Shown piece after piece: positions 44,093-55,072 of a stretch of 64,000 nucleotides of DNA. The notes beneath the pieces were generated by a model, which was not told the DNA's origin, searched no databases, and was given only the letters and a program-made list of their open reading frames with translations. The translations under genes and the position numbers were made by a program. Each line of letters opens with the position of its first letter. Position 1 is the first letter of the stretch. Source of the DNA: Desulfovibrio sp. (GTDB lineage: Bacteria; Desulfobacterota; Desulfovibrionia; Desulfovibrionales; Desulfovibrionaceae); assembly GCA_030145055.1 (NCBI GenBank), contig JAQYWK010000002.1, forward strand, positions 186,001 to 250,000, read 5' to 3'.

Positions 44093-46531
44093 TTAGTTAT
44101 TTCCTGCCATACTTAGCTTTTCGATCAATTTTTCCAACTCTTCTGCTGTTCTCGCCAGACTAGATATAGACTTAGATGAGTGACGCATATCGGTTTTTGT
44201 TTCACCAGCAATGGATTTAATATCTTCGACGTTTTTATGGATCAGATCGTGCGCCCTTGATTGCTCATCTGTTGCTTTGGCAATCTTTTGAATTTCGGAG
44301 GCCGTGTCTACTGACATGTCTGAAATTGACTGGAGAGCCTCAACCGATTTAGCCACCAGCCCGCTTGCATGTTCTACAGCTTCCACCGTCATGTCTGTTT
44401 TCTCAATATTAGACTTAGCTGATTCGCGAATTCTGCGGATTGCGCCTTCCACTTCATTTGTAGAAAGCATGGTTTTTTCTGCTAATTTTCGGACTTCATC
44501 TGCAACTACGGCAAATCCTCGCCCAGCTTCGCCAGCTCTGGCGGCTTCAATTGCCGCATTTAGTGCCAGTAGGTTTGTCTGATCAGCTATGTCATTAATA
44601 ACATTAATTATTCCACCGATTGATTGTGTTTGCTCACCAAGCTCATGCATATTTTCCATTACCATATCAGATAAGGATTTCAACTGACCTATGGCAATGC
44701 TGGTTTCAGTAAGGGTATGCATACCGCTTTCTGCCTGCCGCTGTGTGTTTTTAGCCTGCTCAACGGCTGTCTCAGCGTTTTTAGAGGAACTAACTAGTGT
44801 CAGGTTCATTTCAGTTACAGCCTGTGAAGACTGCTCAATTTTATCAAATTGGCGCTCAGTATTCGCCGAAACATTTTCAACCTGTAATTCAATCTCTGCC
44901 GCACCGTTAGTTAGGTACTTTGAAATGGATTCAGCATTAGCCGTAATTTCCACCATAACCTTATTTTGCTCGGTGATCTGATCTTCTTTCGCTCTGATAT
45001 CACTCAAATCAATGATTAGTGCGAATCCACCGATAAGGTCACTATCCAGATTATATAGCGGTGCGGCATCAATTCTAACATTTCGATAGCCCTCTTTTTT
45101 GGTATGAAGCTTACGTTCGCGATTAAGAACAGGGGCTTTTTCAGCTAAACAATGAGCAATAATACCTTGTTCATCTTCAGGTATCTGCAACAAATCTTTC
45201 ACAGGCTTCCCAATCCAGCTTTCACAAGAATCACTGCTCTCTAATAACCTACAAAGTGGATTATTTATGTATGAAATTTGGGCCTCGGTATTAGACACAA
45301 GGCAGGGGACTGTCATTCCTTCAAGTATACCTTGAGAAAATCCAAGTTTATCCTTTAATTCTGATACCATAATCTGAATACCATCAGATAAATTTTTGAT
45401 TTCACCTTTGAATTCACCTTCGATATCAGCTTTGAAATTACCTGTAGAGATTGCTCCCACATAATCTTCGATTCGTTTAAGCGGATTAATTATTTCTGAA
45501 CGTAAAAAGAGGAGAGAAATAATTACAACAAGGATAGCCGTTGAGACCGTAATTATTAAGGTAATTAATCTAAGTCTTGTTACAGCTGAAAATGCTTCGT
45601 CTTCGTGAATTTCAGAAATGAGTGCCCAGGTTGACGTTCCAATTTTGAGGGGTGAGTAAGCTGTTAGAAAGGAAGTGCCCTTGGAATCAACCGTTAGAGC
45701 AGTATTGCTAATGCCAGACAACGCCTGCTTTACAGCGGTCGACTCAACTTTACCAAGCTCTGGATTATCAAATGAACTCCTGACCTTTCTATAAAGTGGA
45801 TTTAGCTCAGAGTCAGAGCGCATATGAAAGTCTTCACCAACAAGATAGGATTCACCGGTTTCGCCCATTCCTGAGCGGAGTGTCATTATTGAATTGATCT
45901 CTTTCAATGGGATGCGAAGGACTGCAACACCTTGAATATCTCCAGCATGTGATCGAACAGGAGCCGCTATAAAGGCCACCGGAATCCCGCCAAGAGGCTC
46001 ATATGATTCGAAATCTGCGAATGCAATTTCACCTTTGACCGCTTTTCGCCACACCTTTGCTAAATTGGAATCTTTGTAAGGACCTTTTACTAAATCTATG
46101 CCGACATCAGCCTCTTTATTTACTGTGAAAAGCACGCGACCATAATCATCAATTAGAAGGGCATCATCATACCCAAGTGTTTTTACGAAAGGCGCAAATG
46201 GTTTCTTAGCGTACTGGTGTATTTCAGTATATTCGTCAGAGTGAATATCAAGCCGTTTCCCCGATACACCGTTATCAATTGCATATTCACCAATCATCCC
46301 AACAGTATTGTAAACTTCCTTAACATTCGAAAATAGTTCAACTTCATGAAACCATTTGGTTATTAAGTCCTCTACATTTTTCTTCTTTGCATCACGTACA
46401 GATTCAAGCTGTCCAAAGGCCTGCTCGGAAAGAGCCTTGGACGCCAATTCAACGCTAAATACGCTAACTATAACTAATGGAATCAACCCCAGAACTAAAC
46501 AAAATGATATTAATTTAAACTTTAACGACAT
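44093..46531 (-). CDS. methyl-accepting chemotaxis protein with Cache and PAS domains
   Basis: This 812-residue chemoreceptor has TM1 (about 7-29), a large periplasmic double-Cache-like domain (30-325, with [14 protein letters not shown]), TM2 (about 328-349), HAMP (350-400), a cytoplasmic PAS (about 405-515, [19 protein letters not shown]) and the MCP signalling hairpin with the conserved tip [20 protein letters not shown] and [12 protein letters not shown]. It lacks an NWETF-like C-terminal pentapeptide. GAGGAGG precedes the ATG. It is an orphan receptor; the ligand is unknown. Confidence 0.94.
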   Translation of the reverse strand: MSLKFKLISFCLVLGLIPLVIVSVFSVELASKALSEQAFGQLESVRDAKKKNVEDLITKWFHEVELFSNVKEVYNTVGMIGEYAIDNGVSGKRLDIHSDEYTEIHQYAKKPFAPFVKTLGYDDALLIDDYGRVLFTVNKEADVGIDLVKGPYKDSNLAKVWRKAVKGEIAFADFESYEPLGGIPVAFIAAPVRSHAGDIQGVAVLRIPLKEINSIMTLRSGMGETGESYLVGEDFHMRSDSELNPLYRKVRSSFDNPELGKVESTAVKQALSGISNTALTVDSKGTSFLTAYSPLKIGTSTWALISEIHEDEAFSAVTRLRLITLIITVSTAILVVIISLLFLRSEIINPLKRIEDYVGAISTGNFKADIEGEFKGEIKNLSDGIQIMVSELKDKLGFSQGILEGMTVPCLVSNTEAQISYINNPLCRLLESSDSCESWIGKPVKDLLQIPEDEQGIIAHCLAEKAPVLNRERKLHTKKEGYRNVRIDAAPLYNLDSDLIGGFALIIDLSDIRAKEDQITEQNKVMVEITANAESISKYLTNGAAEIELQVENVSANTERQFDKIEQSSQAVTEMNLTLVSSSKNAETAVEQAKNTQRQAESGMHTLTETSIAIGQLKSLSDMVMENMHELGEQTQSIGGIINVINDIADQTNLLALNAAIEAARAGEAGRGFAVVADEVRKLAEKTMLSTNEVEGAIRRIRESAKSNIEKTDMTVEAVEHASGLVAKSVEALQSISDMSVDTASEIQKIAKATDEQSRAHDLIHKNVEDIKSIAGETKTDMRHSSKSISSLARTAEELEKLIEKLSMAGNN

Positions 46532-46775
46532 GCTATGTAACCTCCTCAGGTTAAGTTATGGGCAACTTAGAGCATCAAAGGTTTTGATTAGATGTCGGGA
46601 ATGTTACAACTTTGAAAACTATTGAAATATTGGTAGAATATAATGTAAATTGATTGTTCGTCGCGTAAGATGAACAGCTTTTTTATGTTCAATCTTTCAA
46701 TTGACAACGACATTCAAATTCAATAGACACAGTGAGAAATGTTGAACAATAAAATATATTCAAGGATTAAGGAAA

Positions 46776-47471
46776 ATGAAAGACATAATAGATATTGTTG
46801 GTGCGCAAAATATTCCAAATCAGGATCATCAAAATATTGTTCAACAAACAATTCATCAATTTGCAGAATCTTTAGGTAATGCAATTGATGCTAAGGATAG
46901 TTGTACCAGTTCTCATTCAGAAGATGTGGCGGTGATTACGCAGGAAATTTGCCTGCAAATGGGTCTTTGCCAAGAGGATTGTACGGCACTGCATATTGCA
47001 GGTCATCTACATGACATTGGTAAAATAGGTATTCCAGACTCAATCCTAAAAAAGAAGGGAAGCTTAACTGATGCTGAGTATGAAGTTATCAAGCAGCATC
47101 CAGTTACAGGAGCAGGTATAGTAGGGCCTGTTGAATTCTTTTCAGGAGACAATGGCATAGCCCGGATGATTTTACATCACCACGAAAGGTACGATGGGCG
47201 AGGATATCCTGATGGGTTGAAAGGTGAACAGATTCCCCTGGGCGCTCGTATTATTGCTGTGGCGGATACTATTTCAGCAATGATGCAGGATCGGCCATAT
47301 CGAGACGCAATACCTTATGATCGAGTAGTAAAAGAAATTGAAAACTGTTCAGGAAGCCAGTTTGATCCAGCGGTTGTTAGTGCTTTTTTGAGTATTTCTG
47401 ATAAGATTGAAACGTATATTTCAGAAACTACATCTGCTTATGACGATTCATCCTCTTTTCCAAAGCCCTGA
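46776..47471 (+). CDS. stand-alone HD-GYP phosphodiesterase
   Basis: This 231-residue cytoplasmic protein is mostly an HD-GYP domain: AGHLHDIGKIGIPD, HHHERYDGRGYPDGLKG, ARIIAVADTISAMMQDRPYR. All motif residues needed for c-di-GMP hydrolysis are present. It lacks any receiver or other sensory domain, unlike the regulator at 16.4 kb. The 3' end overlaps the convergent permease gene by 44 bases. Confidence 0.92.
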   Translation: MKDIIDIVGAQNIPNQDHQNIVQQTIHQFAESLGNAIDAKDSCTSSHSEDVAVITQEICLQMGLCQEDCTALHIAGHLHDIGKIGIPDSILKKKGSLTDAEYEVIKQHPVTGAGIVGPVEFFSGDNGIARMILHHHERYDGRGYPDGLKGEQIPLGARIIAVADTISAMMQDRPYRDAIPYDRVVKEIENCSGSQFDPAVVSAFLSISDKIETYISETTSAYDDSSSFPKP

Positions 47472-48315
47472 CAGCTATTGAAAACGGAAATGTTAGCAGG
47501 AAATAAAGAATAATCACAACAGACCAAATTTCGAATGTGCGATAAGTCGCAGACATAAGTTCCTGCCCGGCAAATGTAAGTTCCTGTATTGAAATTACCG
47601 AAACAATGGATGAGTCTTTAATCGTAGAAATGAATTGCCCCGCCAATGTAGGTAATGACTGCGAAAAAGCCTGTGGCAAAATTATGTGAGTCAGTTGCTT
47701 CGTCCGGTTAAACCCCAGGGCTTTTGAAGCTTCCCATTGCTCTTTCGGAACGGCTTCTATTCCAGCTCTTACAATCTCTGTTATATATGCCCCTTCGAAT
47801 AGCGACATGGTCAGCACACCTGATAGAAATGCGGGCAACTGTTCTATAGGGCCAAAGAAAAATGTCAGAAGCGGAAAGTCTTTATCTTCCATTGAATAGG
47901 ACAGGTCAGTAATGCCTGTCAGGCTCATCAATTGGTCACCAAGAAAGAAATAGAAAATAAAGATAAGAACAAGGGGGGGAATATTTCGAATAAGCCCCAC
48001 GTACGTGCTGGATATCATACGAAAAAGAGGGCGCGGACTTATTCTGAAGATACCCATTATGGTACCAATTATCAGCGCAAATAAAATTGACCACACGGAA
48101 AGACGCAGCGTCACCAAGAGTCCTTGAGTGAGCTGTCCAGCTTTAATATGACCCGTAACCTGATCATATCTATAAATATAATTAGGGATTACTGACCAAT
48201 TCCAATGATAATTAAGCTTTGTAGCGAAATAATAGGAAAGAGCGGATAACACCCCAATGATAACTGTAAGTAACAGTATATCAAGGGATGTTACCCTTTT
48301 TTGCATATTATACAT
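47428..48315 (-). CDS. amino-acid ABC transporter permease (second)
   Basis: This 295-residue HisM/HisQ-type permease has about five TM helices and the coupling EAA loop EAVPKEQWEASKALGFN. MLL-type neighbours suggest a polar amino acid substrate. It is the last gene of a three-gene unit, 9 bases after the binding-protein gene. ATG 48306, three codons in, is an alternative start. Confidence 0.9.
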   Translation of the reverse strand: MYNMQKRVTSLDILLLTVIIGVLSALSYYFATKLNYHWNWSVIPNYIYRYDQVTGHIKAGQLTQGLLVTLRLSVWSILFALIIGTIMGIFRISPRPLFRMISSTYVGLIRNIPPLVLIFIFYFFLGDQLMSLTGITDLSYSMEDKDFPLLTFFFGPIEQLPAFLSGVLTMSLFEGAYITEIVRAGIEAVPKEQWEASKALGFNRTKQLTHIILPQAFSQSLPTLAGQFISTIKDSSIVSVISIQELTFAGQELMSATYRTFEIWSVVIILYFLLTFPFSIAVRALEKRMNRHKQM

Positions 48316-48324
48316 TCTTAATAA

Positions 48325-49158
48325 TTACTCGACCTGTGATTCCCATTCTTTGGTATTGAACCAGTAGTTAAAGCGGGACTCTAACCAACCTTCGGAATTG
48401 GTGACTTTAATCCAGTTATTCAGGTAGTTAAGAAAGTCAGGATCACCTTTTCTTACTGCAAAGCCGATAGGCTCTTTGGTGAAATCGTCTTTGAGGGGTA
48501 AGTATAACTTCTCAGGGTATTTCTGAGCAAGGTTTGCCGGAAGCGGATTGGATGCAATCAAGCAATCAACTTTACCGTTAAGTAATTCCTGAATGGACGC
48601 AGCTTCGTCGCTGAATTTCAGGATTTTAGCGTTTGGTAAAAAGTTTTTAGCAGCCTTCTCAGCGGTTGTGCCGAGACGGACAGAAACTTTTGTTGTGCCT
48701 GTGTTGAAATCTTTGAGGGATGTTTTTCCATTCGCAGCAGATTTGCTGGCGATAATGGACATTCCGGTAAATTCGTAAGGGTCAGAGAAGTTGACCTTGA
48801 GATTGCGTTTAGGGGTAATGCCCATTCCGCCGATAATTATATCGAATTTACCTGTTAACAAAGCAGGGATGATGCCATCCCATTTCGTAGGAATGAATCT
48901 TACTTTTACACCCATATCTTTTGCAAGCCGTTTAGCGACATCTATTTCAAAACCAATGAATTCGCCGTTTTTATCTTTCATTGCCCACGGCTTGAATGTT
49001 GAAAATCCAACACGTAGAGTTTGTTTTTTTTGAATAGTTTCAATAGCACTTTCCTGCGCCAAACTTTGTCTTACGTTACCGGCCCAGACGGCTGTAGAGA
49101 TCCCCATGATCATGATTACAGCTGCGAGACCGACGTTAACGGTTCTCCATAAAGTCAT
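48325..49158 (-). CDS. amino-acid ABC transporter substrate-binding protein
   Basis: This 277-residue periplasmic protein has a signal peptide (about 1-25) and the SBP_bac_3 fold: TLRVGFSTFKPWAMKDKNGEF, GFEIDVAKRLAKDMGV, FDIIIGGMGITPKRNLKVNF. It delivers an amino acid or similar solute to the flanking permeases. It is the middle gene of the unit. Confidence 0.92.
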   Translation of the reverse strand: MTLWRTVNVGLAAVIMIMGISTAVWAGNVRQSLAQESAIETIQKKQTLRVGFSTFKPWAMKDKNGEFIGFEIDVAKRLAKDMGVKVRFIPTKWDGIIPALLTGKFDIIIGGMGITPKRNLKVNFSDPYEFTGMSIIASKSAANGKTSLKDFNTGTTKVSVRLGTTAEKAAKNFLPNAKILKFSDEAASIQELLNGKVDCLIASNPLPANLAQKYPEKLYLPLKDDFTKEPIGFAVRKGDPDFLNYLNNWIKVTNSEGWLESRFNYWFNTKEWESQVE

Positions 49159-49187
49159 AATACTTTACTCCATGTTAAAAATTAAAC

Positions 49188-50000
49188 TTACCATGCACTC
49201 TTGAAACTGCGTGCGAGCCGATCCAGTGTCCATGAAAGTAAAAGGGTTACAACCAAGTACGCGGCCGCAACAGTAAACCAAACTTCAAATGTCAAAAAAG
49301 TTTCAGAAATAATTGATTGCCCCTGCATGGTCAGATCGTAAATTGCGACAGTACTAACGAGAGCGGAATCTTTTACGAGTGCAATTGCCTGCCCTGCAAG
49401 TGGCGGAGCTATACGCGGTATTGCCTGCGGTAAAACCACATTTATATAGGCAAATTTAGTGTTGCCTCCAAGGCTATATGCAGCTTCCCATTGACCTTTA
49501 TCTATTGACGTAATTCCTGATCTGAAAATCTCAGAAGCGTAGGCGCCTTCAAACAGAGATAAGGCAATGACCGCCGCCCAGAATCCGCTGATATTAAATA
49601 TGGGCGAAACAACGAAATACATGAAAAATAATTGAATGAGCAGCGGAGTATTACGAATAATTTCAAGGTATATGCGAGCAAGACTATTCCCTACAAAAGA
49701 CTGGGAAAGACTCAAAATAGCCACACCGAGACCTATGACAAATGTAAGAACAAAAGCGAGTCCCGTAATTTTTAATGTGACCATCAGACCCTGAAGCAGG
49801 GGGCCGGGAATAAAAATATCATTGTCGTAGGTAAATATGAAAGAGGGAACCCTGAACCATTGCCAGTTATAACCTAATTTTTCTGACCCTTCATACAATA
49901 ATAAACTGACGGTAAGTATCAATAAAATAAAGATAAAGAGATCAAAAAAGAACTTTTTATTTGAAGAGAAATTTTGTCTAAACGATTTATTAACAATCAT
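49188..50000 (-). CDS. amino-acid ABC transporter permease (first)
   Basis: This 270-residue permease is homologous to the one at 47.4 kb, with EAA loop SIDKGQWEAAYSLGGN and several TM helices. It begins the unit permease, binding protein, permease. The ATP-binding subunit normally found with such pairs is absent on both sides. Confidence 0.9.
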   Translation of the reverse strand: MIVNKSFRQNFSSNKKFFFDLFIFILLILTVSLLLYEGSEKLGYNWQWFRVPSFIFTYDNDIFIPGPLLQGLMVTLKITGLAFVLTFVIGLGVAILSLSQSFVGNSLARIYLEIIRNTPLLIQLFFMYFVVSPIFNISGFWAAVIALSLFEGAYASEIFRSGITSIDKGQWEAAYSLGGNTKFAYINVVLPQAIPRIAPPLAGQAIALVKDSALVSTVAIYDLTMQGQSIISETFLTFEVWFTVAAAYLVVTLLLSWTLDRLARSFKSAW

Positions 50001-50235
50001 ATTCTGATTAATACTATTAATTGCGCTACAAATCTAGAACCCATTTACTTGTAACAAATAAGTATAATTTTATGATCTCTTCATTAAAAAAAATCCTGTT
50101 AATTAAAAGGATATATTTACCAATAATTATTAAATAGCGACATGTTCTGACAGAATGTGTCGTCATTTCTTTATAGATTTAATCCCGCCGATATCAATCA
50201 TATGTATTCTTATTCATTCAATTTAAGGAGGAGTT

Positions 50236-50859
50236 GTGAAGAAAGATAAAATTAAGCTTATTCAAATGTTACTTAATAAAAACGGTTCAAATTTAGTTGT
50301 TGATGGAATTGCTGGTCCGGCAACTTTATCGGCAATTGAAGCAAATCCGCAAATTTCTGACAATTGGGCAGATGAAGAACTTTCCAATTCAGACTGGCCC
50401 GACCAATCCACAAATGGATTACTAAATTATTACGGACAAGTAGGTGAAAACCAAGTTAGATTGCATTTGCCATATCCACACAAACTGGCTTGGGATACAG
50501 GTACCATAGTTAACTCATATCTGTGCCATGAAAAAGTTCATGACAGTCTTAAAAGAGTTCTTGCACAAACTTTTTCTCATTATAAACAAGAAGGAATTGA
50601 GGAGCTGCGTCTGAATCTTTGGGGTGGATGCTTGAATGTTCGTCCAATGAGAGCGGGAAAAAGAACATCGACCCATAGCTGGGGAATTGCAGTAGATTAT
50701 GATCCCGAGAATAATAAATTCAGATGGGGAAGTGATAAAGCCACTTTCGCAAAACCAGAGTATGATGCGTGGTGGAGTTTTTGGGAAGCAGAAGGGTGGA
50801 CAAGTCTGGGACGATCAAAGAATAAAGATTGGATGCACATTCAAGCCGCTAACTTTTAA
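50236..50859 (+). CDS. M15-family peptidase with peptidoglycan-binding domain
   Basis: This 207-residue protein has an N-terminal peptidoglycan-binding-like domain (IKLIQMLLNKNGSNLVVDGIAG) and a C-terminal M15 metallopeptidase (STHSWGIAVDYDP zinc site with His and Asp, then DWMHIQ with the third ligand). Such enzymes cleave peptidoglycan peptides, and many are phage endolysins. No signal peptide is seen, so it may be an endolysin relic or act after lysis. The GTG start has AAGGAGGAG just upstream. Confidence 0.88.
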   Translation: MKKDKIKLIQMLLNKNGSNLVVDGIAGPATLSAIEANPQISDNWADEELSNSDWPDQSTNGLLNYYGQVGENQVRLHLPYPHKLAWDTGTIVNSYLCHEKVHDSLKRVLAQTFSHYKQEGIEELRLNLWGGCLNVRPMRAGKRTSTHSWGIAVDYDPENNKFRWGSDKATFAKPEYDAWWSFWEAEGWTSLGRSKNKDWMHIQAANF

Positions 50860-50881
50860 GATAATAAGCGGCTACTATTTC

Positions 50882-50902
50882 AGAGAATGATCATTCTCTT
50901 TT
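50882..50902 (+). terminator. terminator of the M15 gene
   Basis: The perfect palindrome AGAGAATGATCATTCTCT is followed by TTTT, 22 bases after the stop. Confidence 0.75.
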
Positions 50903-50921
50903 GTTAAGATTAGTAGGACAG

Positions 50922-50960
50922 AAAAAGCCCCTCGATTCATATGAACCGAGGGGCTTAAAT
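50922..50960 (-). terminator. gap terminator
   Basis: AAGCCCCTCG (50925-50934) pairs with CGAGGGGCTT (50947-50956), with a T-run on the minus strand after the stem. Confidence 0.85.
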
Positions 50961-50984
50961 TATTTATGAATAAGCTTTTAACAG

Positions 50985-51971
50985 CTAGATCATATTCGCT
51001 ACTTTTGTGGTCAAGCGAACGAGCTGATTGGTGAAACTGGCTTCATTGTCATACCAAATGATGAGCTTGAGCATTTTTCCTTCCATAACAGCTGTAAGCG
51101 GCCCGTCAACAACTCCGCCGTGAGTGTCGCCAAGATAATCCTGGGAAACAAGCGGCATTTCTGTGTAGCCTAAGCTGTCATTTGCAGCTTTTTTAAGAAC
51201 TGCGTTGACTTCTTCTACTGTGGTTTCTTTTGCAAGATCACAGGTAAGGTCTACAAGTGAAACGTTCGGAATAGGAACGCGAATGGACATACCATCAAGT
51301 TTGCCTTTAAGTTCTGGAATGACTAAAGCTACAGCTTTTGCTGCACCTGTTGTTGTTGGAACCATATTGATAGCACAAGCTCTAGCTCTACGAATATCTT
51401 TATGGGAACCGTCAAGAACTCTCTGGCTCATAGTGTAAGCATGAACTGTAGTCATTAGACCGCGTTCAATACCAAATGTGTCGTTAATAACTTTCGCGAC
51501 TGGAGCAAGGCAGTTAGTGGTACAGGATGCTGCAGATACGATGTTATGCTCAGGCTTAAGGTCATCATCGTTAACACCAATTACTATGGTGGCATCGGCA
51601 TCAATTCCCGGAGCACTGATAACAACTTTTTTTGCGCCGCAAGCGATCATTTTTTCGCAATTTTCACGATCGCGGAAACTACCTGTGGATTCAATAACAA
51701 CGTCACAGCCTAGCTCGCCCCAAGTCCATTCACCTGGAGCACAACGAGTAACGATAATCTGCTTACCGTTAACGGTAAAACCTTTCTCGTTAGGCTCAAC
51801 ATCTGCAGCAAATGTTCCTTGTACGGAATCATGCTTTAGAAGCAGAGCAAGATCTTCGTTAGATGCTCGCGCATTTACAGCAACAAGATCAAGATCTTTG
51901 CTATCGTGAATTAGTCTAGTGAGATAGCGGCCGATTCTGCCAAACCCATTAATACCGACTTTTACTGCCAT
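50985..51971 (-). CDS. gap: glyceraldehyde-3-phosphate dehydrogenase
   Basis: This 328-residue glycolytic/gluconeogenic enzyme has the NAD-binding GINGFGRIGR (6-15), catalytic Cys150 in SAASCTTNCLAP, HAYTMSQRVLDG and the C-terminal WYDNEASFTNQLV. Full length and intact. It is followed upstream on the same strand by fba, so the pair forms a glycolytic cluster. Confidence 0.97.
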   Translation of the reverse strand: MAVKVGINGFGRIGRYLTRLIHDSKDLDLVAVNARASNEDLALLLKHDSVQGTFAADVEPNEKGFTVNGKQIIVTRCAPGEWTWGELGCDVVIESTGSFRDRENCEKMIACGAKKVVISAPGIDADATIVIGVNDDDLKPEHNIVSAASCTTNCLAPVAKVINDTFGIERGLMTTVHAYTMSQRVLDGSHKDIRRARACAINMVPTTTGAAKAVALVIPELKGKLDGMSIRVPIPNVSLVDLTCDLAKETTVEEVNAVLKKAANDSLGYTEMPLVSQDYLGDTHGGVVDGPLTAVMEGKMLKLIIWYDNEASFTNQLVRLTTKVANMI

Positions 51972-52023
51972 TAGTTTACTCCTTATAAAAAATTAGCCGT
52001 TCAAGAAGAACGGTTATAATAGT

Positions 52024-52947
52024 CTAAGCTTTATTAGAGCATCCCAAAACGTTTGTGATTTTGTGGCGAACCATTTCTTTCACAGCTTTGCGAGCTTCAC
52101 CGAGGTAACCTCTTGGGTCAAATTCAGCTGGATTTTCAGCAAGGTACTTACGTACTACAGCTGTCATTGCGAGACGGATATCGGTATCAATATTAATTTT
52201 ACAAACAGCTTTTGAAGCGGCTTTACGGAGCAGATCTTCAGGTACACCCTTAGCTCCGCCAATGTCGCCACCGAAGTCGTTTGCCATTTTTACATATTCC
52301 TGCACAACACTTGATGCTCCGTGAAGTACAATTGGAAGCTTTGGCATCAGTGCGGAGATTTTGTCCAGACGGTCAAAGTCCAGCTTTGCTTCTCCGGTAA
52401 ATTTGTATGCACCGTGGCTTGTTCCGATTGCAACAGCTAGTGAATCACAGCCTGTGCGATCAACAAATTCTACTGCTTCATCAGGATCAGTATAAATATG
52501 TTCGTCGGAAGAAACATCTTCTTCAATGCCTGCTAGACGGCCAAGTTCAGCTTCAACCCATACGCCTTTATCATGCGCGTAAGTTACAACCTGTTTAGTA
52601 AGAGCAATATTTTCATCAAAAGGGAGATGTGAACCATCTATCATAACAGATGTAAATCCGCCGTCGATGACTTCTTTACACATTTCGAAGGTAGGACCGT
52701 GATCAAGATGAAGAACAACAGGTAGATCTGTCTGTGCAAGAGCAGCTTCCATCAATTTAATGATGTATCCCTGACCTGCATATTTGCGGGCACCTGCGGA
52801 AACCTGAAGGATTAGGGGAGCGTTTTCTTCGCTACCAGCTTCCATGATTCCCTGAATGATTTCCATGTTGTTTACGTTAAATGCTCCAATGGCGTAACCA
52901 CCGGCATATGCTCCTTCGAACATTTCTTTAGGCGAAACGAGTGGCAT
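52024..52947 (-). CDS. fba: class II fructose-bisphosphate aldolase
   Basis: This 307-residue zinc aldolase contains LHLDHGP, MIDGSHLPFDENI and IVLHGASSV, with zinc ligands His in LDHG and HGAS. It lies 52 bases upstream of gap, and the two are probably co-transcribed. Class II aldolase with gap is a standard pairing in Desulfovibrionales. Confidence 0.97.
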   Translation of the reverse strand: MPLVSPKEMFEGAYAGGYAIGAFNVNNMEIIQGIMEAGSEENAPLILQVSAGARKYAGQGYIIKLMEAALAQTDLPVVLHLDHGPTFEMCKEVIDGGFTSVMIDGSHLPFDENIALTKQVVTYAHDKGVWVEAELGRLAGIEEDVSSDEHIYTDPDEAVEFVDRTGCDSLAVAIGTSHGAYKFTGEAKLDFDRLDKISALMPKLPIVLHGASSVVQEYVKMANDFGGDIGGAKGVPEDLLRKAASKAVCKINIDTDIRLAMTAVVRKYLAENPAEFDPRGYLGEARKAVKEMVRHKITNVLGCSNKA

Positions 52948-53142
52948 AAACTCCTCCTTGCTAGAATGAATGACGTAAAAGTATTTGCAAAAAAGGTAAG
53001 ACTGAGCTCAACAAAAGATGCCGTAATTTTAAAAAGTACGACGCTTACGGAGTAGAGAATTTACCGCTTTTTGGTTCCAAATATTAAATATGTACACTAG
53101 GTATAAACTAAATGTCTATAAACAGTTTAAAATCCATGTTGA

Positions 53143-53898
53143 TTATTTACCAAAGGATTTTTCGAGAGTTGCAATTGCTTCACGATTAGTAAAATCAAAA
53201 TGAAGCGGGGTCATAGTGATATGGCCCTTTGTCAGTAGATCTCTATCAGTACCGGGACTGATATTTTCCTTTGGCATAACACCGTCAAGCCAGTAATATG
53301 GACGCCCGCGAGGGTCCTGACGGACATGATACCAATCTTTCCACGACACCCGTGTGTGGCGACAAAATTTTATTTCCTGCGTGTCCGCGATCGGGAGTGC
53401 AGGGAAATTTAAGTTGAGCACAGTTTTCTCAGCCATACTGTCCCACGGTAGTTTACTAAGCATTTTAACGCAGTAATCTGCCTGTTCAGTAAGATTCGTA
53501 GGATTGAAAGCATCATAAGAAACGGCCAACCCCGGAATTCCCATGAGCGCACCTTCAGTTGCAGCTGAGACCGTACCGGAGTAAAGTATATCAACTCCAG
53601 TATTTGCGCCGTTGTTAATACCGGAGACAACAATGTCCGGCTTATTTTCAAGTAATGTCGTCATTGCCAGTTTAACGCAGTCTACAGGCGTGCCATAAAC
53701 CCCGAGTCCAGAAAAGCCGTCTTCCTCAAATTCTTTAACACGAAGTGGCGAAGATAAAGAAATAGCATGTCCGACAGCAGATTGCTCCGTTACAGGAGCT
53801 ACAACTTGTACGGATAACCCAGCTTTTTTCATGCTGTGATAAAGGGCTCTTAAGCCGACGGCTTCGATTCCGTCATCATTTGTCAAAAGTATGTTCAT
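53143..53898 (-). CDS. surE: 5'/3'-nucleotidase SurE
   Basis: SurE dephosphorylates nucleoside monophosphates. The true start is ATG 53898 (MNILLTNDDGIEAVGL, metal ligands D8/D9), giving 251 residues; the frame is open for 97 further codons upstream but those show no homology. Further motifs are VAPVTEQSAVGHAIS, VSGINNGANTGVDILYSGTVSAATEG. It is divergent from the exoribonuclease gene. Confidence 0.95.
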   Translation of the reverse strand: MNILLTNDDGIEAVGLRALYHSMKKAGLSVQVVAPVTEQSAVGHAISLSSPLRVKEFEEDGFSGLGVYGTPVDCVKLAMTTLLENKPDIVVSGINNGANTGVDILYSGTVSAATEGALMGIPGLAVSYDAFNPTNLTEQADYCVKMLSKLPWDSMAEKTVLNLNFPALPIADTQEIKFCRHTRVSWKDWYHVRQDPRGRPYYWLDGVMPKENISPGTDRDLLTKGHITMTPLHFDFTNREAIATLEKSFGK

Positions 53899-54037
53899 AA
53901 TATTTTTGTTGGACAGTCTTCTATTGCTTTGACTATGAATACATCTATTAAAGCAATTAACATTTTGTCTTCGGCTATAGTTAAAAAAACTAATGCCTTG
54001 AAGGCGAGGTATCAAAGCAACTTGGGAATAGCAAGAA

Positions 54038-55072
54038 GTGTCACAAAAAACTACATATATTACAGATATTATTAAGGGACAAAGAGTCAGGGATCTTTTC
54101 TTGATTTCTGATGCCCAAATTAGAGAATCCAAGAATGGACCATTCTGGAATCTGCGTTTGCAGGATAAAACGGGTGCGGTTGAAGCCAAGATATGGAGTC
54201 CGCTTAGTCAATCCTTTACAAACCTTGATGCAGGCATGTTTGTCGTTGCCGGAGGTATGGTTGGGTCTTATCGAGATCAGCCGCAGATAACCATAGAACA
54301 ACTTGAAATTGTTGATCCTGATTCATATAAATTAGAGATATCAGATTTTCTCCCTTCGAGTGAACAACGACCTGAAGATATGATGCAGGACCTTGATTAT
54401 CTCGTTGCGGAACATATGAATCACAAGCCATGGAAAAAGTTTTGTAGAAAAGTCCTTAAGGATGAGGAAATACATAAGAGGCTTCTCTTTGCTACAGGGG
54501 CAAAGGTTGTTCACCATGCTTATGTCGGCGGCTTACTTGAGCATACGCTTGCAGTAGCGAAGCTTTGCATGTCCATATGTGATAATTATCCAGAAGTTGA
54601 TCGTCAAGTTGTACTCGCTGCCGCTATTTTCCACGACCTAGGTAAAGCTTGGGAGTTGTCTGGCGGCTTAAAAAATGATTATACAGACGAAGGACGATTG
54701 CTGGGACACATTCATATAGGTGTTGAAGTGCTAGAACCTTTCTTAAAGAAAGCAAAAGACCTTGACGACAACTTAAAGCTTCACTTTAAACATTTGATAT
54801 TGTCTCATCATGGTGAATATGAGTATGGTGCGCCCAAGCGCCCCAAAACACCTGAAGCATTTATTTTGCATTTCGCAGATAACTTAGATGCTAAAATGAA
54901 CACAATTTTCGCGGAACTAGATAAAATCGAAGGGGCTGAATCCAACTGGACGCCATATCAGCGTTTTCTTGAAAGGTATTTATACAGGTCACAAAAGTCA
55001 CCTGATGAAAATAATCTTGAATCAGACATTAAAAAAAAGGGGGCTCAATGTTCATTACCTTTGAAGGTATAG
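54038..55072 (+). CDS. YhaM-like OB-fold/HD 3'-5' exoribonuclease
   Basis: This 344-residue protein has an N-terminal OB nucleic-acid-binding domain (about 10-95) and an HD domain with [15 protein letters not shown] and [10 protein letters not shown]. It matches the YhaM/CBF1 exoribonuclease family. GTG start at 54038. The 3' end overlaps tmk by 25 bases, so they are coupled. Confidence 0.9.
   Translation: MSQKTTYITDIIKGQRVRDLFLISDAQIRESKNGPFWNLRLQDKTGAVEAKIWSPLSQSFTNLDAGMFVVAGGMVGSYRDQPQITIEQLEIVDPDSYKLEISDFLPSSEQRPEDMMQDLDYLVAEHMNHKPWKKFCRKVLKDEEIHKRLLFATGAKVVHHAYVGGLLEHTLAVAKLCMSICDNYPEVDRQVVLAAAIFHDLGKAWELSGGLKNDYTDEGRLLGHIHIGVEVLEPFLKKAKDLDDNLKLHFKHLILSHHGEYEYGAPKRPKTPEAFILHFADNLDAKMNTIFAELDKIEGAESNWTPYQRFLERYLYRSQKSPDENNLESDIKKKGAQCSLPLKV

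Noticed and set aside
53899-54189. Extended N-terminus of SurE (97 extra residues)
   Set aside because: The extra part has no homology, and family SurE proteins start at MNILLTNDDG; it overlaps the divergent gene.
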